DNA of 40,563 bases from Pseudomonadota bacterium (GCA_021295775.1 JAGWBS010000007.1:1-40563); one strand, 5' to 3'; positions 1 to 10,596 are shown, numbered from the stretch's first letter. Numbers and translations are program-made. Notes: generated by a model not told the origin, from the sequence alone.

Positions 1-615
1 CATCAGGGTGTAGATCGAGGGCGGGAAGACCGCCGCCACGGTCAGGATCAGGAAGAACGTGGGGATGCCCAGCATCAGCTCGAAGAGCCGCGACAGAACC
101 AGGTCGACCCAGCCCCCGTAGTAGCCCGCCAGGCCCCCGAGCAGCAGTCCGACCGCCGCCTGGATGGCCACCACCACCAGGCCGATGGTCAGGGAGATCC
201 GCACCCCGTGGATCAGGCCGGCGGCCACGTCGCGGCCCAGCGAATCGGTGCCCAGCCAGTGGTCGCCCGAGGGCGGCTCGAACACCTCTCCGGTGATGTC
301 GACGCGCGTCGGCGAGTACGGAATCGGCGACCACCAGACCGCCTCCGCGCGCTCCGCCAGTCGCTTGAAGTCCGCGTTGCGCAGCGGCTCGGGCCACTCG
401 ACCAGGCCGAGCCAGACCCCGTAATCGCGGACCACGGGCGCGTAGCTACGGCCGTCGACCCGCATGTAGTAGGGCTTGTCGCTGGCCAGCAGGTCGGCCA
501 GCAGGGCCAGCGCGACCAGGGCGAGCACCGTCCGCAGCCCCCAGAGGGCGCTCCGGCGCCGCCGAAACTCGCCCGCGACGCGGCGCCAGTAACTCTGTCC
601 GCCGGCTTCGCTCAC
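1..615 (-). CDS. Peptide-type ABC transporter permease, OppC/DppC family (3' end cut by window)
   Basis: Second inner-membrane permease of an oligopeptide/dipeptide (family 5) ABC importer. Starting at the GTG at 615, the frame stays open to the window edge, giving about 205 residues; the C-terminal part lies outside. Near the N-terminus is a basic stretch followed by a transmembrane helix (about residues 25-45), then a periplasmic loop, then HWLGTDSLGRDVAAGLIHG, the hallmark segment that precedes the BPD_transp_1 membrane domain in OppC/DppC proteins, followed by two further hydrophobic helices. The GTG overlaps the stop of the upstream permease by four bases (GTGA, 612-615), so the two permeases are translationally coupled. 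Substrate cannot be told from sequence; peptides, nickel or glycosides are all handled by this family. Confidence 0.9.
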   Translation of the reverse strand, partial: MSEAGGQSYWRRVAGEFRRRRSALWGLRTVLALVALALLADLLASDKPYYMRVDGRSYAPVVRDYGVWLGLVEWPEPLRNADFKRLAERAEAVWWSPIPYSPTRVDITGEVFEPPSGDHWLGTDSLGRDVAAGLIHGVRISLTIGLVVVAIQAAVGLLLGGLAGYYGGWVDLVLSRLFELMLGIPTFFLILTVAAVFPPSIYTLM

Positions 616-1640
616 GCCGCGGCCTTCTGGAAGCTGATTCGCGGGTCGACCATGGCCAGCGCCAGATCCGCCAGCAGGATGCCGACCAGCGTGAGCAGCG
701 AGCCGGCGGCGAAGAGCGCCTGGACGATGACGTAGTCTCGCTGCAGCACCGCCTGGTATCCGAGCTGGCCGAGTCCCGGCACGGAGAAGATGGTCTCGAT
801 GATCACCGAGCCCCCGATCAGCGCCGGCAGGATCCCGGCGAAGATCGTGATGATCGGGATCAGCGAGTTGCGCAGCATGTGCTTGAGGATCACCACGGGC
901 TCGCTCAAGCCCTTGGCCCGCGCCGTGCGGACGTAGTCCTGGCGCGCGTTCTCGAGCATCGACGAGCGCATGAAGCGCGAGAGCGCGGCGAAGCTGGCGT
1001 AGGTCGTGCACAGCAGCGGCAGCGCCAGGTGGTGGAGGTAGTCGGCCGCGCGCCTCCACAGCGGCCAGCCGGGGTCGTAGTCGAGCGATTGCAGGCCGGC
1101 GGGGGGGAACCAGTCGAAGTAGTCCCCGCCGCAGAAGAAGATGATCAGCAGCGTGCCGATCCAGAAGGTCGGCAGCGAATACAGCATGAACACGGCCACG
1201 GTCGAGATCTTGTCGAAGGGACTGCCCGTGCGGACCGACGAATAGATCCCCAGCGGGATCGCCACCGCGTAGGTGATCAGGATCGCCAGAACGTTCAAGG
1301 TGACCGTCACCGGCAGACGCGCCTTGATCTTGTCCCAGACGGGCTGGCGGTCCTTGAGGCTCTGGCCCAGGTCGGCGCTCAGCAGCCGCCCCAGCCAGAG
1401 CCCGTATTGGACCGGGATCGGCCGGTCCAGGCCGAGTTCGCGCCGCAGCTCCTGCTTGGCCTTTGCCGCTTCCTCCAGCTTCTCGGGATCGACGCCTTCG
1501 GTCCCGGCGGCGAGCCCGCCGGCGAAGAACAGCTCGACGGGGTCTCCCGGCGCCAGCAGCATGATCGAGAATCCGATGAACGTGATCCCGACGAAGGTCG
1601 GAATCAGCAGCAGGACGCGCCGGAGCGTGTAGGCGAGCAT
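612..1640 (-). CDS. Peptide-type ABC transporter permease, OppB/DppB family
   Basis: First permease of the family 5 importer, 342 residues, full length for DppB/OppB. It opens with the typical N-terminal helix (LRRVLLLIPTFVGITFIGF), then LAPGDPVELF, the conserved post-helix motif of this family. The rest contains about five further hydrophobic helices, and the EAA-type loop that contacts the ATPase is seen around DYVRTARAKGLSEPVV. It lies 19 bases downstream of the binding-protein gene and overlaps the next permease gene by four bases. No ATPase subunits (OppD/OppF type) are inside the window; they would be expected beyond the left edge. Confidence 0.93.
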   Translation of the reverse strand: MLAYTLRRVLLLIPTFVGITFIGFSIMLLAPGDPVELFFAGGLAAGTEGVDPEKLEEAAKAKQELRRELGLDRPIPVQYGLWLGRLLSADLGQSLKDRQPVWDKIKARLPVTVTLNVLAILITYAVAIPLGIYSSVRTGSPFDKISTVAVFMLYSLPTFWIGTLLIIFFCGGDYFDWFPPAGLQSLDYDPGWPLWRRAADYLHHLALPLLCTTYASFAALSRFMRSSMLENARQDYVRTARAKGLSEPVVILKHMLRNSLIPIITIFAGILPALIGGSVIIETIFSVPGLGQLGYQAVLQRDYVIVQALFAAGSLLTLVGILLADLALAMVDPRISFQKAAA

Positions 1641-1659
1641 CGCTCAGTGCCGCCCGATC

Positions 1660-3510
1660 CTAGTGGCGCTGCCGCGACACCGGCACCCACCACTCGTGCA
1701 AATCGCTTCCCACCCCCGGGATCCAGCGCACCCCCTCGAAGCGCCGGTCCCAGGCCTCGATCGTCTTGGGCGTGTACAGGAAAGTGTAGGGCTGCTCGGC
1801 GTAGAGGATCTCCTGGAGGCGATCGTACAGGCGCTTGCGCTCGGCGGGGTCGAACTCGACCCGGTACGCCTCCAGGATCCGGTCGGCTTCTTCGTTGCGG
1901 AAGCCGACGTAGTTCGAGCCCCCCTCGACCGCCTGGGAGGAGTGCCAGATCTGGTACAGGTCCGGGGGGATCAGGATCCCGCCGACCCAGCCGAGCACGA
2001 CCGCGTCGAAGTCGTAGTTCCGGACCCGGTCGAGCATGATCGACCAGTCCAGGGAGCGGAAGGTCGCGCGGACGCCTACCCGGCCGAACGCGTCCAGGGC
2101 CGTCAACGCGACTTTCCTGCGCTGTTCGTTGCCGGCGTTGGAGATGATTTCGAACTCCAGGGGCACGCTCTCGCCGCCGATCCGCTTGTCCAGAACCCCG
2201 TCGCCGTCCGTGTCTCTCCAGCCCGCCTCGGCCAGCAGCTTGCTCGCCCTCTCCGGGTCGAAGGGCCAGGGGGCGAGCGCGGCGTTGTGCTCGGGGCGCA
2301 GGCTGGAGACCGGCGACTCCACCGGCTCGCCCAGCCCGAACAGGACTTTGTCGACGATGTTGCGCTTGTCGACCAGGTGGGAAAGGGCCTGGCGCACCCG
2401 GCGGTCGCGGAAAAGGCGGCGCTTCTGGTTCCAGCCGATGTAGCTGTAGAAGCCGCGCTGGTGAACGAACTTGTCGAAGCGCCGGGCGAAGCCCGGCGTG
2501 CCGGTCGCCCGCAGGTGCTGGATCGGGTTCAGGCCCATGTGGTCCAGGTCGCCGCGCTTGAGCGCCACCAGCGCGGCCTCGTTGTCGTTCACGATCCGGA
2601 AGACGACCCGATCGACCCAGCCGTCTTCCAGATCGATGTTCCCGGGGGCCCAGAAGTCCGGGCGCCGGCGCAGCACGATCCTCTGCCCGGTGACGAAGTC
2701 CGCCGCGGGGTCGACCAGTGCGTAGGCCCCGGGCCCCAGGGGGCGGCGTTGGAAGTCCCGGTTGAAGCGCTCGGCGAAGAGCGACGCCCGCTCCCGCTTG
2801 TCCGCGTCCAGTTCGTCCCAGGCGATCAGCTCGGCCACCGATATTCCGTCCAGCAGTCCGTCCGGGTCGTAGTAGTGGCGCGGGATCGGCGAGATGCTTC
2901 CCAGCACGTACTCGTTGCGGAAGTACACTTCCTTCAGCCGGATGCTCAGCGCGTGCTCGTCGATGACGGACGCGGCGGCGATCGAGTTGAAGTAATTGCG
3001 CGAGTGCGGGGCGGCGACCTTCGGGTGCAGCGTCGCCTTGAGGGTGAAGATCACGTCGTGGGCGGTGAACGGCACCCCGTCCGAGAAGGTCACGTCATTC
3101 CGCAGGCGGTAGACGTAGCCAAGCCTGTCCGGGGCGATCTCCGGCAGCTCGCGGGCCAGCAGCGGCTCGAGTTCGAGGGTGTCCTCGTCGATCACGTTGA
3201 GCGGCGGGAAGATCCATCGCAGCACACGGCTCGAAGTGCTGTCGTTCGACGTCAGGGGATTGAGATTCTCCGGGTCGGCGCCCAGGCGCAGCACCAGCCA
3301 GTCGCCGCGAACGGGTTCCGTCTCCGAATCCGGCAGGGGCGTGCCCGGGGCCGCCTCGTCCACGTCCCCGGCGCCGCAGGCAGCCAGGAACGCGACCAGC
3401 AACGCCCCGCGCGCCAGCGCGCCCGGGCGCGGAGGTCCGGCCTTCATCCGACTCCGTTTTCCCGCTTGCATCCTCGCCGGCTTCGCTCCATGCTTTTCTG
3501 CGTCACGCAT
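1660..3510 (-). CDS. Peptide-type ABC transporter substrate-binding lipoprotein (SBP family 5)
   Basis: Periplasmic binding component of the importer, 616 residues from the ATG at 3510. Residues 22-45 hold a hydrophobic segment ending in a lipobox (FLAAC), so the mature protein is probably an acylated lipoprotein. The body has SBP_bac_5 hallmarks: DPENLNPLTSNDST near the mature N-terminus, RLRNDVTFSDGVPFTAHDVI, and the RRVRQALSHLVDKRNIV segment typical of DppA/OppA proteins. Start choice: 3510 has a good ribosome-binding site (GGGGGGA), but an in-frame ATG at 3447 would give a more usual 23-residue signal peptide; the extra 21 residues are very basic. The gene is first in the operon with the two permeases. 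It is divergent from a small gene starting at 3552 or 3579, so promoters for both must lie in about 40-70 bp. Confidence 0.9.
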   Translation of the reverse strand: MRDAEKHGAKPARMQAGKRSRMKAGPPRPGALARGALLVAFLAACGAGDVDEAAPGTPLPDSETEPVRGDWLVLRLGADPENLNPLTSNDSTSSRVLRWIFPPLNVIDEDTLELEPLLARELPEIAPDRLGYVYRLRNDVTFSDGVPFTAHDVIFTLKATLHPKVAAPHSRNYFNSIAAASVIDEHALSIRLKEVYFRNEYVLGSISPIPRHYYDPDGLLDGISVAELIAWDELDADKRERASLFAERFNRDFQRRPLGPGAYALVDPAADFVTGQRIVLRRRPDFWAPGNIDLEDGWVDRVVFRIVNDNEAALVALKRGDLDHMGLNPIQHLRATGTPGFARRFDKFVHQRGFYSYIGWNQKRRLFRDRRVRQALSHLVDKRNIVDKVLFGLGEPVESPVSSLRPEHNAALAPWPFDPERASKLLAEAGWRDTDGDGVLDKRIGGESVPLEFEIISNAGNEQRRKVALTALDAFGRVGVRATFRSLDWSIMLDRVRNYDFDAVVLGWVGGILIPPDLYQIWHSSQAVEGGSNYVGFRNEEADRILEAYRVEFDPAERKRLYDRLQEILYAEQPYTFLYTPKTIEAWDRRFEGVRWIPGVGSDLHEWWVPVSRQRH

Positions 3511-3551
3511 TCATTCCCCCCGCGACACCACAATCCCCCCGACAGAGCGCG

Positions 3552-3830
3552 ATGGACCAGGACGCCGAGGGAGGGAGTGTGCGGATCGAGACAGCCGAAG
3601 TTCAAGCCGCCACCACACGGCACGGCAGGCAGGGCGGAAGCCGCGGGGGAGCCCTGATCCAGCTTCAGATCGGGCAGGAACTCGTCGAAGTGAGCTTCGA
3701 CGAAACGGGCATCCATTTCAGCCAGGACGGAGCCTCTCATCCGGGTGGCACCCTGCCCTGGGGAGTGGCGATCGCGATGTCGCTGATTCCGGCGAACCTG
3801 CCGCGCACGGCCAGCGCGACCGCGGTCTGA
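3552..3830 (+). CDS. Small hypothetical protein
   Basis: An open frame of 92 codons between two minus-strand operons. I do not recognise the family. The first third is polar and Gly/Arg-rich. The C-terminal two thirds looks like a folded domain: an amphipathic strand pattern (LIQLQIGQELVEVSFDETGI) and then PWGVAIAMSLIPANLP, which reads as a helix. No signal peptide or clear membrane segment. The ATG at 3552 has almost no ribosome-binding site, whereas an in-frame GTG at 3579 is preceded by GAGGGAGGGAG, so the real product may be 83 residues. It runs against the LolA-like gene that ends 12 bases downstream. Coding status rests on codon pattern and the ribosome-binding site only. Confidence 0.5.
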   Translation: MDQDAEGGSVRIETAEVQAATTRHGRQGGSRGGALIQLQIGQELVEVSFDETGIHFSQDGASHPGGTLPWGVAIAMSLIPANLPRTASATAV

Positions 3831-3841
3831 ACCCGACCCGC

Positions 3842-5874
<2,033 letters not shown>

Positions 5875-6210
5875 CTAGGGAACCGGTTGCGCGGTCGTTT
5901 CGCCGTCGACCGCGACGAAGGGCCGCATCCGGGCCAGCGCCCGCTCGCCGATTCCCCGCACCGCGGTCAGCTCGGACGGACTTTCGAACCCGCCGTTCTG
6001 GTCGCGGTGCGCGATGATCGCGCCGGCGATCTTCGGCCCCACGCCCGGCAGCAGCTCGAGCTGCTCGGGCGTGGCGGTGTTGACGTTGACGACTCCGACC
6101 AGCTTGGCGTCGCCCTCCGCCGGCTCCTGTGCCGACGCGCTCCACGCGGCCCCGAGCCACGCACCCATCAGAACCGCGCATAGCGCGGCGCCTCGCACCC
6201 AATGAAGCAT
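5875..6210 (-). CDS. ComEA-like secreted helix-hairpin-helix protein
   Basis: 111 residues from the ATG at 6210, chosen because GGAGGAA lies seven bases upstream and because it opens directly into a signal peptide (hydrophobic core LCAVLMGAWLGAAW, cleavage near ASA-QE). The mature part is a compact ComEA-type domain: VNVNTATPEQLELLPGVGPKIAGAII is the classical first helix-hairpin-helix, and ELTAVRGIGERALARM is the second. Such domains bind DNA without sequence preference; ComEA is the periplasmic DNA receptor of competence systems, but many short family members are found without other competence genes, and none are seen here. It lies downstream of a polyprenyl synthase gene with a 43-base gap. 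Confidence 0.88.
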   Translation of the reverse strand: MLHWVRGAALCAVLMGAWLGAAWSASAQEPAEGDAKLVGVVNVNTATPEQLELLPGVGPKIAGAIIAHRDQNGGFESPSELTAVRGIGERALARMRPFVAVDGETTAQPVP

Positions 6211-6253
6211 TGGCGCTTCCTCCACAGATTGATGGGTGAGGCGGGGATTCGGT

Positions 6254-7291
6254 TCAGCGGCGGCGGGCGACCACGAAGCGCGCCAGGCCCGCCAGCGCGC
6301 GCCGGGCGGGGCCGTCCTCGAAAGCCTCGAGCTGGGCGATCGCTTCGTCGACGCGCGCGCGGGCGCGCTCGAGCGTGGCTTCCACTCCTCCGTAACGCCG
6401 GACGCGCTCCGCGACCTGGGCCATGGACCGGGGACTCGGTTCGCGGCCCGCGCCGGCCTCGGCCGCCAGCTCCTCCAGGCGCGCCGCCAGCTCCGCGCGC
6501 GCGGCATGACTCGCGCGGCGCAGCGCCAGCAGCAGCGGGAGCGTGACTTTGCCCTCGGCCAGATCGGTCAGTGGGGCCTTGCCCAGCTCTTCGCGCGTGC
6601 CGCTGTAGTCGAGCGCGTCGTCGACCAACTGAAAGGCCAGCCCGAGCTGCCAACCGTACTCGCGCGCGGCGCGGCGCTCGTCGGGCTTGGCCTCTGCCAG
6701 GATCGCGCCCGACTCGATCGCGGTCGCGAGCAGGCTCGAAGTCTTGCTCCCGATCACCTGCAGGTAGGTGTCCTCGTCGATGTCCAGCTCGAAGCTGCGC
6801 CCGAGCTGCAGCACCTCTCCTTCGGCCATCTCGCCGATGGTCTGGGCGAAGCGGCTCAGGATCTCGCGGTTTCCGTCCTCGACCAGGGCGCGGCACAGGA
6901 CGGAGTAGATGAAATCGCCGGCGAGCACGGCCTCGCGCGCCCCGAAGCGCGCGTTCGCGCTCGGGCGCCCGCGGCGCACGCTGGCCTGGTCGACCACATC
7001 GTCGTGCAGCAGCGAGGCGCTGTGCAGCCACTCGGCGCAGGCCGCGATCCGGATCGCCCGTGGGCCGGCGTATCCGAACAGCCTCGCCCCCAGCAGAACC
7101 AGCGCGGGCCGCACGCGCTTGCCGCCGCCCCCGAAGGTATACTCGGCGATCTGCGGAATGAGGGTCGTGATCGAGTCCGCCCCCTCGACCAGCGCGCTCT
7201 CAACCGCCCGCAGGTCCTCGTGCACGAACTCCAGCACGGAATCCAGATCCGCGGCGGGTCCGCAGGGCGTGAGATCGGGAGGGGCTCTCAA
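6254..7291 (-). CDS. Long-chain polyprenyl diphosphate synthase (trans-isoprenyl, IspB type)
   Basis: Extends farnesyl diphosphate with isopentenyl diphosphate to make the C40-C50 side chain of quinones; 345 residues. Both aspartate-rich metal sites are intact: DDVVD at 97-101 and DDALD at 224-228, together with GGGGKRVRPAL at 54-64. The residues just before the first motif (SASLLH) are small, which in this family allows long products, hence octaprenyl-type rather than geranylgeranyl-type. The start is a TTG at 7291 with GGAG nine bases upstream; no ATG is near. A -35/-10 pair with a 17-base spacer lies just upstream. The downstream ComEA-like gene may be co-transcribed. Confidence 0.93.
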   Translation of the reverse strand: MRAPPDLTPCGPAADLDSVLEFVHEDLRAVESALVEGADSITTLIPQIAEYTFGGGGKRVRPALVLLGARLFGYAGPRAIRIAACAEWLHSASLLHDDVVDQASVRRGRPSANARFGAREAVLAGDFIYSVLCRALVEDGNREILSRFAQTIGEMAEGEVLQLGRSFELDIDEDTYLQVIGSKTSSLLATAIESGAILAEAKPDERRAAREYGWQLGLAFQLVDDALDYSGTREELGKAPLTDLAEGKVTLPLLLALRRASHAARAELAARLEELAAEAGAGREPSPRSMAQVAERVRRYGGVEATLERARARVDEAIAQLEAFEDGPARRALAGLARFVVARRR

Positions 7292-7320
7292 CTCGCTTGT
7301 CTCCGTGACGCGCTCGGCCG

Positions 7321-7349
7321 ACTCTAGCCGAGCGGCGCCGCGCCGTCAA
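7321..7349 (-). promoter_or_regulatory. Promoter of the polyprenyl diphosphate synthase gene
   Basis: On the minus strand TTGACG (7349-7344) and TAGAGT (7326-7321) are separated by exactly 17 bases, matching the sigma-70 consensus at 5 of 6 and 4 of 6 positions. The start codon at 7291 would lie about 20-25 bases downstream of the transcript start, which leaves room for the GGAG ribosome-binding site seen there. Confidence 0.5.
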
Positions 7350-7365
7350 AAGCGCAGGTCGAAAA

Positions 7366-7387
7366 AACTGTGACAAATCAAACAGTT
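7366..7387. promoter_or_regulatory. Inverted repeat across the bioF start codon, candidate operator
   Basis: AACTGT (7366-7371) and ACAGTT (7382-7387) form perfect arms around a 10-base AT-rich spacer. The bioF GTG at 7370 lies inside the left arm. The surrounding 40 bases are clearly more AT-rich than the neighbourhood. The arms do not match the BirA box (TTGTAAACC/GGTTTACAA), BioR (TTATMTATAA) or BioQ sites, so the binding factor, if any, is unknown. A short RNA hairpin masking the start is the other reading. Confidence 0.4.
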
Positions 7388-8569
7388 AATGGAGATTCAC
7401 AGCCCGGCCGGGGCAGTCTCGACCGGCTGGCGGAGAAGGAGCTCGAGGCCCTGCGCCGGAAGGGTCTGGAGCGCCGAACGCGCCGCGTCGAGGGTCGCGC
7501 GGGTCCACGGCTGCGGGTCGACGGGCGCGAAGTCCTGATGCTCGCGGGCTCGAACTACCTCGATCTGGCGGGGGACGAGCGGGTTCTGGCGGCCGCCCGC
7601 GCGGCGGTGGACGAATACGGCGGCGCCGCGGGCGGCTCCCGCCTGATCAACGGCAATCTGGCGCTCCACGAGGAGCTCGAAGCCGAGCTGGCGCGCTTCG
7701 CCGGTCACCGGGCCGCGCTGCTTTTCAGCACCGGCTACATGGCCAATCTGGGCGTGCTCGCGACGCTCGCCGGGCCCGACGACGCGATCGTCAGCGACAG
7801 CCTCAACCACGCCAGCATCGTCGACGCCTGCCGCCTCAGCCGCGCGCAGACGCGCGTGTTCCGGCACAACGACCCGCGGGACCTGGAGCGCGTGGCGAGC
7901 GGCCTGGCGGGATTCCGCCGCCGCATCCTGGTCACGGACGGGGTGTACAGCATGGACGGCGACGTCGCCCGGCTGGCGGAGCTGGTGCCGGTCGCCCGCG
8001 CCCACGACATGATCGTGGTGCTCGACGACGCCCACGGACTCGGCGCACTGGGCCCGAGCGGACGCGGGACCGCGGAGCTGGAGGGCGTCGAGGTCGACGT
8101 CGCGGTCGGCAACCTGGGCAAGGCTCTGGGCAGCTTCGGGGCGTACGTGGCCTGTTCGGAGACGGTCCGCAGCTGGCTGATCAACGCGGCGCGCAGCTTC
8201 ATCTTCACCTGCGGGCTCGCCCCGGCCGCGGCGGGCGCCGCGCGCGCCGCGCTGCAGATCGCCAGCGCCGAGCCTCAGCGGCGCAAGACCCTGCACGAGC
8301 GCGCGGAGCAGCTCCGCGCCGGGCTGCGCGACGCGGGCTTCGACACCGGAGCTTCGACCACCCACATCGTGCCCGCGATCGTCGGCGACAACGCGCGCGT
8401 CATGGCGCTGTGCGAGGCCGCGCTGGAGCGCGGCATCTACGCGCAGGGCATCCGCTTCCCGTCCGTGCCGCGCGGCACCGAGCGAATCCGCTTCACCCCG
8501 ACCTCGGCGCACAAGGCCGACGAGATCGCGTTCGCCGTGCGGACCTTCGCCGAACTGCGTTCGCCGTGA
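7370..8569 (+). CDS. bioF: 8-amino-7-oxononanoate synthase
   Basis: PLP-dependent condensation of pimeloyl-ACP (or CoA) with L-alanine, the first committed step that builds the biotin ring precursor. 399 residues from the GTG at 7370. Alpha-oxoamine synthase landmarks are present: SNYLDLAGDERV, GGSRLINGN at 88-96, STGYMAN at 120-126, LNHASIVDA, LDDAHGLGALG (Asp219/His222 region contacting PLP) and VGNLGKALGSFGAYV with the Schiff-base lysine at 251. The N-terminal 15 residues before SLDRLAEKEL are unrelated to the family. It heads a three-gene biotin operon; bioA overlaps its stop. KBL (glycine C-acetyltransferase) is the close alternative, but the bioA-bioD neighbours decide for BioF. Confidence 0.95.
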   Translation: MTNQTVNGDSQPGRGSLDRLAEKELEALRRKGLERRTRRVEGRAGPRLRVDGREVLMLAGSNYLDLAGDERVLAAARAAVDEYGGAAGGSRLINGNLALHEELEAELARFAGHRAALLFSTGYMANLGVLATLAGPDDAIVSDSLNHASIVDACRLSRAQTRVFRHNDPRDLERVASGLAGFRRRILVTDGVYSMDGDVARLAELVPVARAHDMIVVLDDAHGLGALGPSGRGTAELEGVEVDVAVGNLGKALGSFGAYVACSETVRSWLINAARSFIFTCGLAPAAAGAARAALQIASAEPQRRKTLHERAEQLRAGLRDAGFDTGASTTHIVPAIVGDNARVMALCEAALERGIYAQGIRFPSVPRGTERIRFTPTSAHKADEIAFAVRTFAELRSP

Positions 8570-9861
8570 GCGGGGGCATCGCCGAGCGCGACCAGCGCAA
8601 CCTCTGGCACCCGTTCACCCAGATGAGCGACTGGCTGGACGGCCGGCCGCTGGTGATCGAGCGCGGCGAGGGCAACTACCTGGTCGATTCGGAGGGGGCG
8701 CGTTACTTCGACGGCGTCTCGTCGCTGTGGGTGAATCTGCACGGCCACGATCACCCGCTGATGCGCCAGCGGCTGAACGAGCAGCTCGAGCGGATCGCGC
8801 ACTCGACCCTGCTGGGTCTGGCGGCGGTGCCCCCGACCGAGTTGGCGGAGAAGCTGGTGGAGTTGGCGCCGCCGGGTCTGACGCGCGTGTTCTTCAGCGA
8901 CAACGGCTCGACCGCGATGGAAGTCGCGCTCAAGATCGCCTTTCAGCACTGGCAGCAGAGCGGACAGACGCGGCGCACGCGCTTCGTCTCCTTCGAGCAG
9001 GCCTACCACGGAGATACGCTGGGCGCCGTCTCCGTCGGCGGCATCGACGCCTTTCACGCCCCTTTCCGCCCGCTGTGCTTCGAAGCGCTGTGGGCCAGCA
9101 ATACCGACATCCGCTCGCTGGAACGGATCCTGGAGGAGCACGGAGACGAGGTGGCGGCGGTCTGCATCGAACCCCTGGTCCAGGCCGCCGGCGGCATGCT
9201 GACGTTTCCGAGCGGCTGGCTGGCGCGGGTGCGCGAGCTGTGCGACGAGAGCGGAGCGCTGCTGATCGCGGACGAGGTCGCGACAGGTTTCGGCCGCACC
9301 GGCACGTTCTTCGCCTGCGAACACGAGAACGTCACGCCCGACCTGCTGGCGATCGCCAAGAGCCTGACCGCCGGCTACCTGCCGCTGGGAGCCACGCTGG
9401 CGCGCGAGGAGATCTTCGAGTCCTTCCTGGCGCCGTCCGGCAGCGGGCGCCACTTCTCCCACGGCCACTCCTACACCGGCAACGCGCTGGCCTGCGCCGC
9501 CGCGCTGGCCAACCTGGAGATCTTCGAGCGCGAAGACGTGCTCGCCCGGGTGCGCCTCAGCAGCGACCACCTGCGCGGGCGCCTGGCGGAACTCGAGCGC
9601 CACGCGAGCGTGGGCGAGATCCGCCAAGTCGGACTGATCGCGGGGGTCGACCTGGTTCGGGACCGTCGCGGGCGCGTGCCGTTCGACCCCGCCGAGCGCG
9701 TCGGCCACTGGGTCTGCAACGCCCTGCGCCACCACGGGGTGATCCTGCGTCCGCTCGGCGACACGGTGGTGATCATGCCGCCGCTCTCGAGCACGACGGT
9801 CGAGCTCGACCACCTGGTCGACAGCCTGAGCCGATGCATCGTGGAGGTGACGGGCGGTTGA
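8566..9861 (+). CDS. bioA: Adenosylmethionine--8-amino-7-oxononanoate transaminase
   Basis: Transfers the amino group of S-adenosylmethionine to 8-amino-7-oxononanoate, giving 7,8-diaminononanoate; 431 residues. The start is the GTG at 8566, overlapping the bioF stop as GTGA, and it places the BioA signature WHPFTQM at residues 14-20. Class III aminotransferase features follow: SSLWVNLHGHDHP, SDNGSTAMEVALKIAF, YHGDTLGAVSVGG, the PLP-pyridine aspartate in LLIADEVATGFGRTG (Asp236) and the PLP lysine in LAIAKSLTAGYLPLG (Lys265). The HSYTGN segment further on is also typical of BioA. The next gene starts on its stop codon. Confidence 0.97.
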   Translation: MSGGIAERDQRNLWHPFTQMSDWLDGRPLVIERGEGNYLVDSEGARYFDGVSSLWVNLHGHDHPLMRQRLNEQLERIAHSTLLGLAAVPPTELAEKLVELAPPGLTRVFFSDNGSTAMEVALKIAFQHWQQSGQTRRTRFVSFEQAYHGDTLGAVSVGGIDAFHAPFRPLCFEALWASNTDIRSLERILEEHGDEVAAVCIEPLVQAAGGMLTFPSGWLARVRELCDESGALLIADEVATGFGRTGTFFACEHENVTPDLLAIAKSLTAGYLPLGATLAREEIFESFLAPSGSGRHFSHGHSYTGNALACAAALANLEIFEREDVLARVRLSSDHLRGRLAELERHASVGEIRQVGLIAGVDLVRDRRGRVPFDPAERVGHWVCNALRHHGVILRPLGDTVVIMPPLSSTTVELDHLVDSLSRCIVEVTGG

Positions 9862-10583
9862 GCGCGGCACCGGGCGTCTTCGTCACCGGAACCGACACGG
9901 GCTGTGGAAAAACCCGCGTCGGCTGCGCGCTGGCGCGCCGGGCGCGCGAGGCCGGGCGCACGGTCCGGATTCTGAAGCCGGTCGAGACGGGTTGCGAAGC
10001 GGGGCCGGACGGCGAACTCCAGCCCGCGGACGCGCGGGCGCTGGCCGCCGCGGCCGCTGACGACTCCCCCCTGGACCGCCTTTGCCCCTACCGCCTGCCG
10101 CTGGCCGCCGCGCCCGAGGTGGCCGCGAGCGAAGCCGGCGTGAGCATCCGGCCGGAGCGCATCGCGGCCGCGTTCGCCCGGGCCCGCGAGCAGGCGGACT
10201 GGGTGCTGGTCGAGGGCGCCGGGGGCCTGCTCGTGCCCATCGCGCCGGGCCTGGACATGGCGGAACTGGCCTCCGGCCTCGGCCTGCCGCTGGTGGTCGT
10301 GGCCCGCGCCAGCCTGGGCACCATCAACCACACGCTCCTCACCCTGGACGCCGCGCGCGCCCGCGGCCTGCGCGTGGCGGGAGTGGCGGTCAGCCACACG
10401 ACTCCCGACCTCGACCCGGCCGGGCGCCGCAACCTCGAGCTTCTGATCGAAAACCTGCCGGTGCCCTTTCTGGGCGAGCTGGCTCATGGCGCCGAGTCGT
10501 TTTCGGCGACCCCGGGCCAGGTCGGTCTGTCGGCCGCTCTCGGGCTGGACGGGCTCGATCGGCCCGGCCGCGGCGCGGACTGA
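9858..10583 (+). CDS. bioD: Dethiobiotin synthetase
   Basis: ATP- and CO2-dependent closure of the ureido ring of 7,8-diaminononanoate to give dethiobiotin. 241 residues from a TTG at 9858 that overlaps the bioA stop (TTGA); a GGAGG lies about ten bases upstream and no other start fits. The phosphate-binding loop is GTDTGCGKT at 11-19, followed by ILKPVETG and the second conserved motif VLVEGAGGLLVPI, then VVARASLGTINHTLLTL, all in the usual order. No bioB or bioC follows; the operon ends here against the convergent aminotransferase gene 13 bases away. Confidence 0.96.
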   Translation: MSAAPGVFVTGTDTGCGKTRVGCALARRAREAGRTVRILKPVETGCEAGPDGELQPADARALAAAAADDSPLDRLCPYRLPLAAAPEVAASEAGVSIRPERIAAAFARAREQADWVLVEGAGGLLVPIAPGLDMAELASGLGLPLVVVARASLGTINHTLLTLDAARARGLRVAGVAVSHTTPDLDPAGRRNLELLIENLPVPFLGELAHGAESFSATPGQVGLSAALGLDGLDRPGRGAD

Positions 10584-10596
10584 AGCCGGGCCCGCC

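Noticed and set aside
7366..7387. BirA box in front of bioF
   Set aside because: Arms AACTGT/ACAGTT and the 10-base spacing do not fit the BirA operator; retained only as an operator of unknown type.
9903..9911. TGTGGAAAA, a match to a relaxed DnaA box
   Set aside because: It encodes the Cys-Gly-Lys of the BioD phosphate loop, so its sequence is explained by the protein, and it is isolated 15 kb from dnaA.
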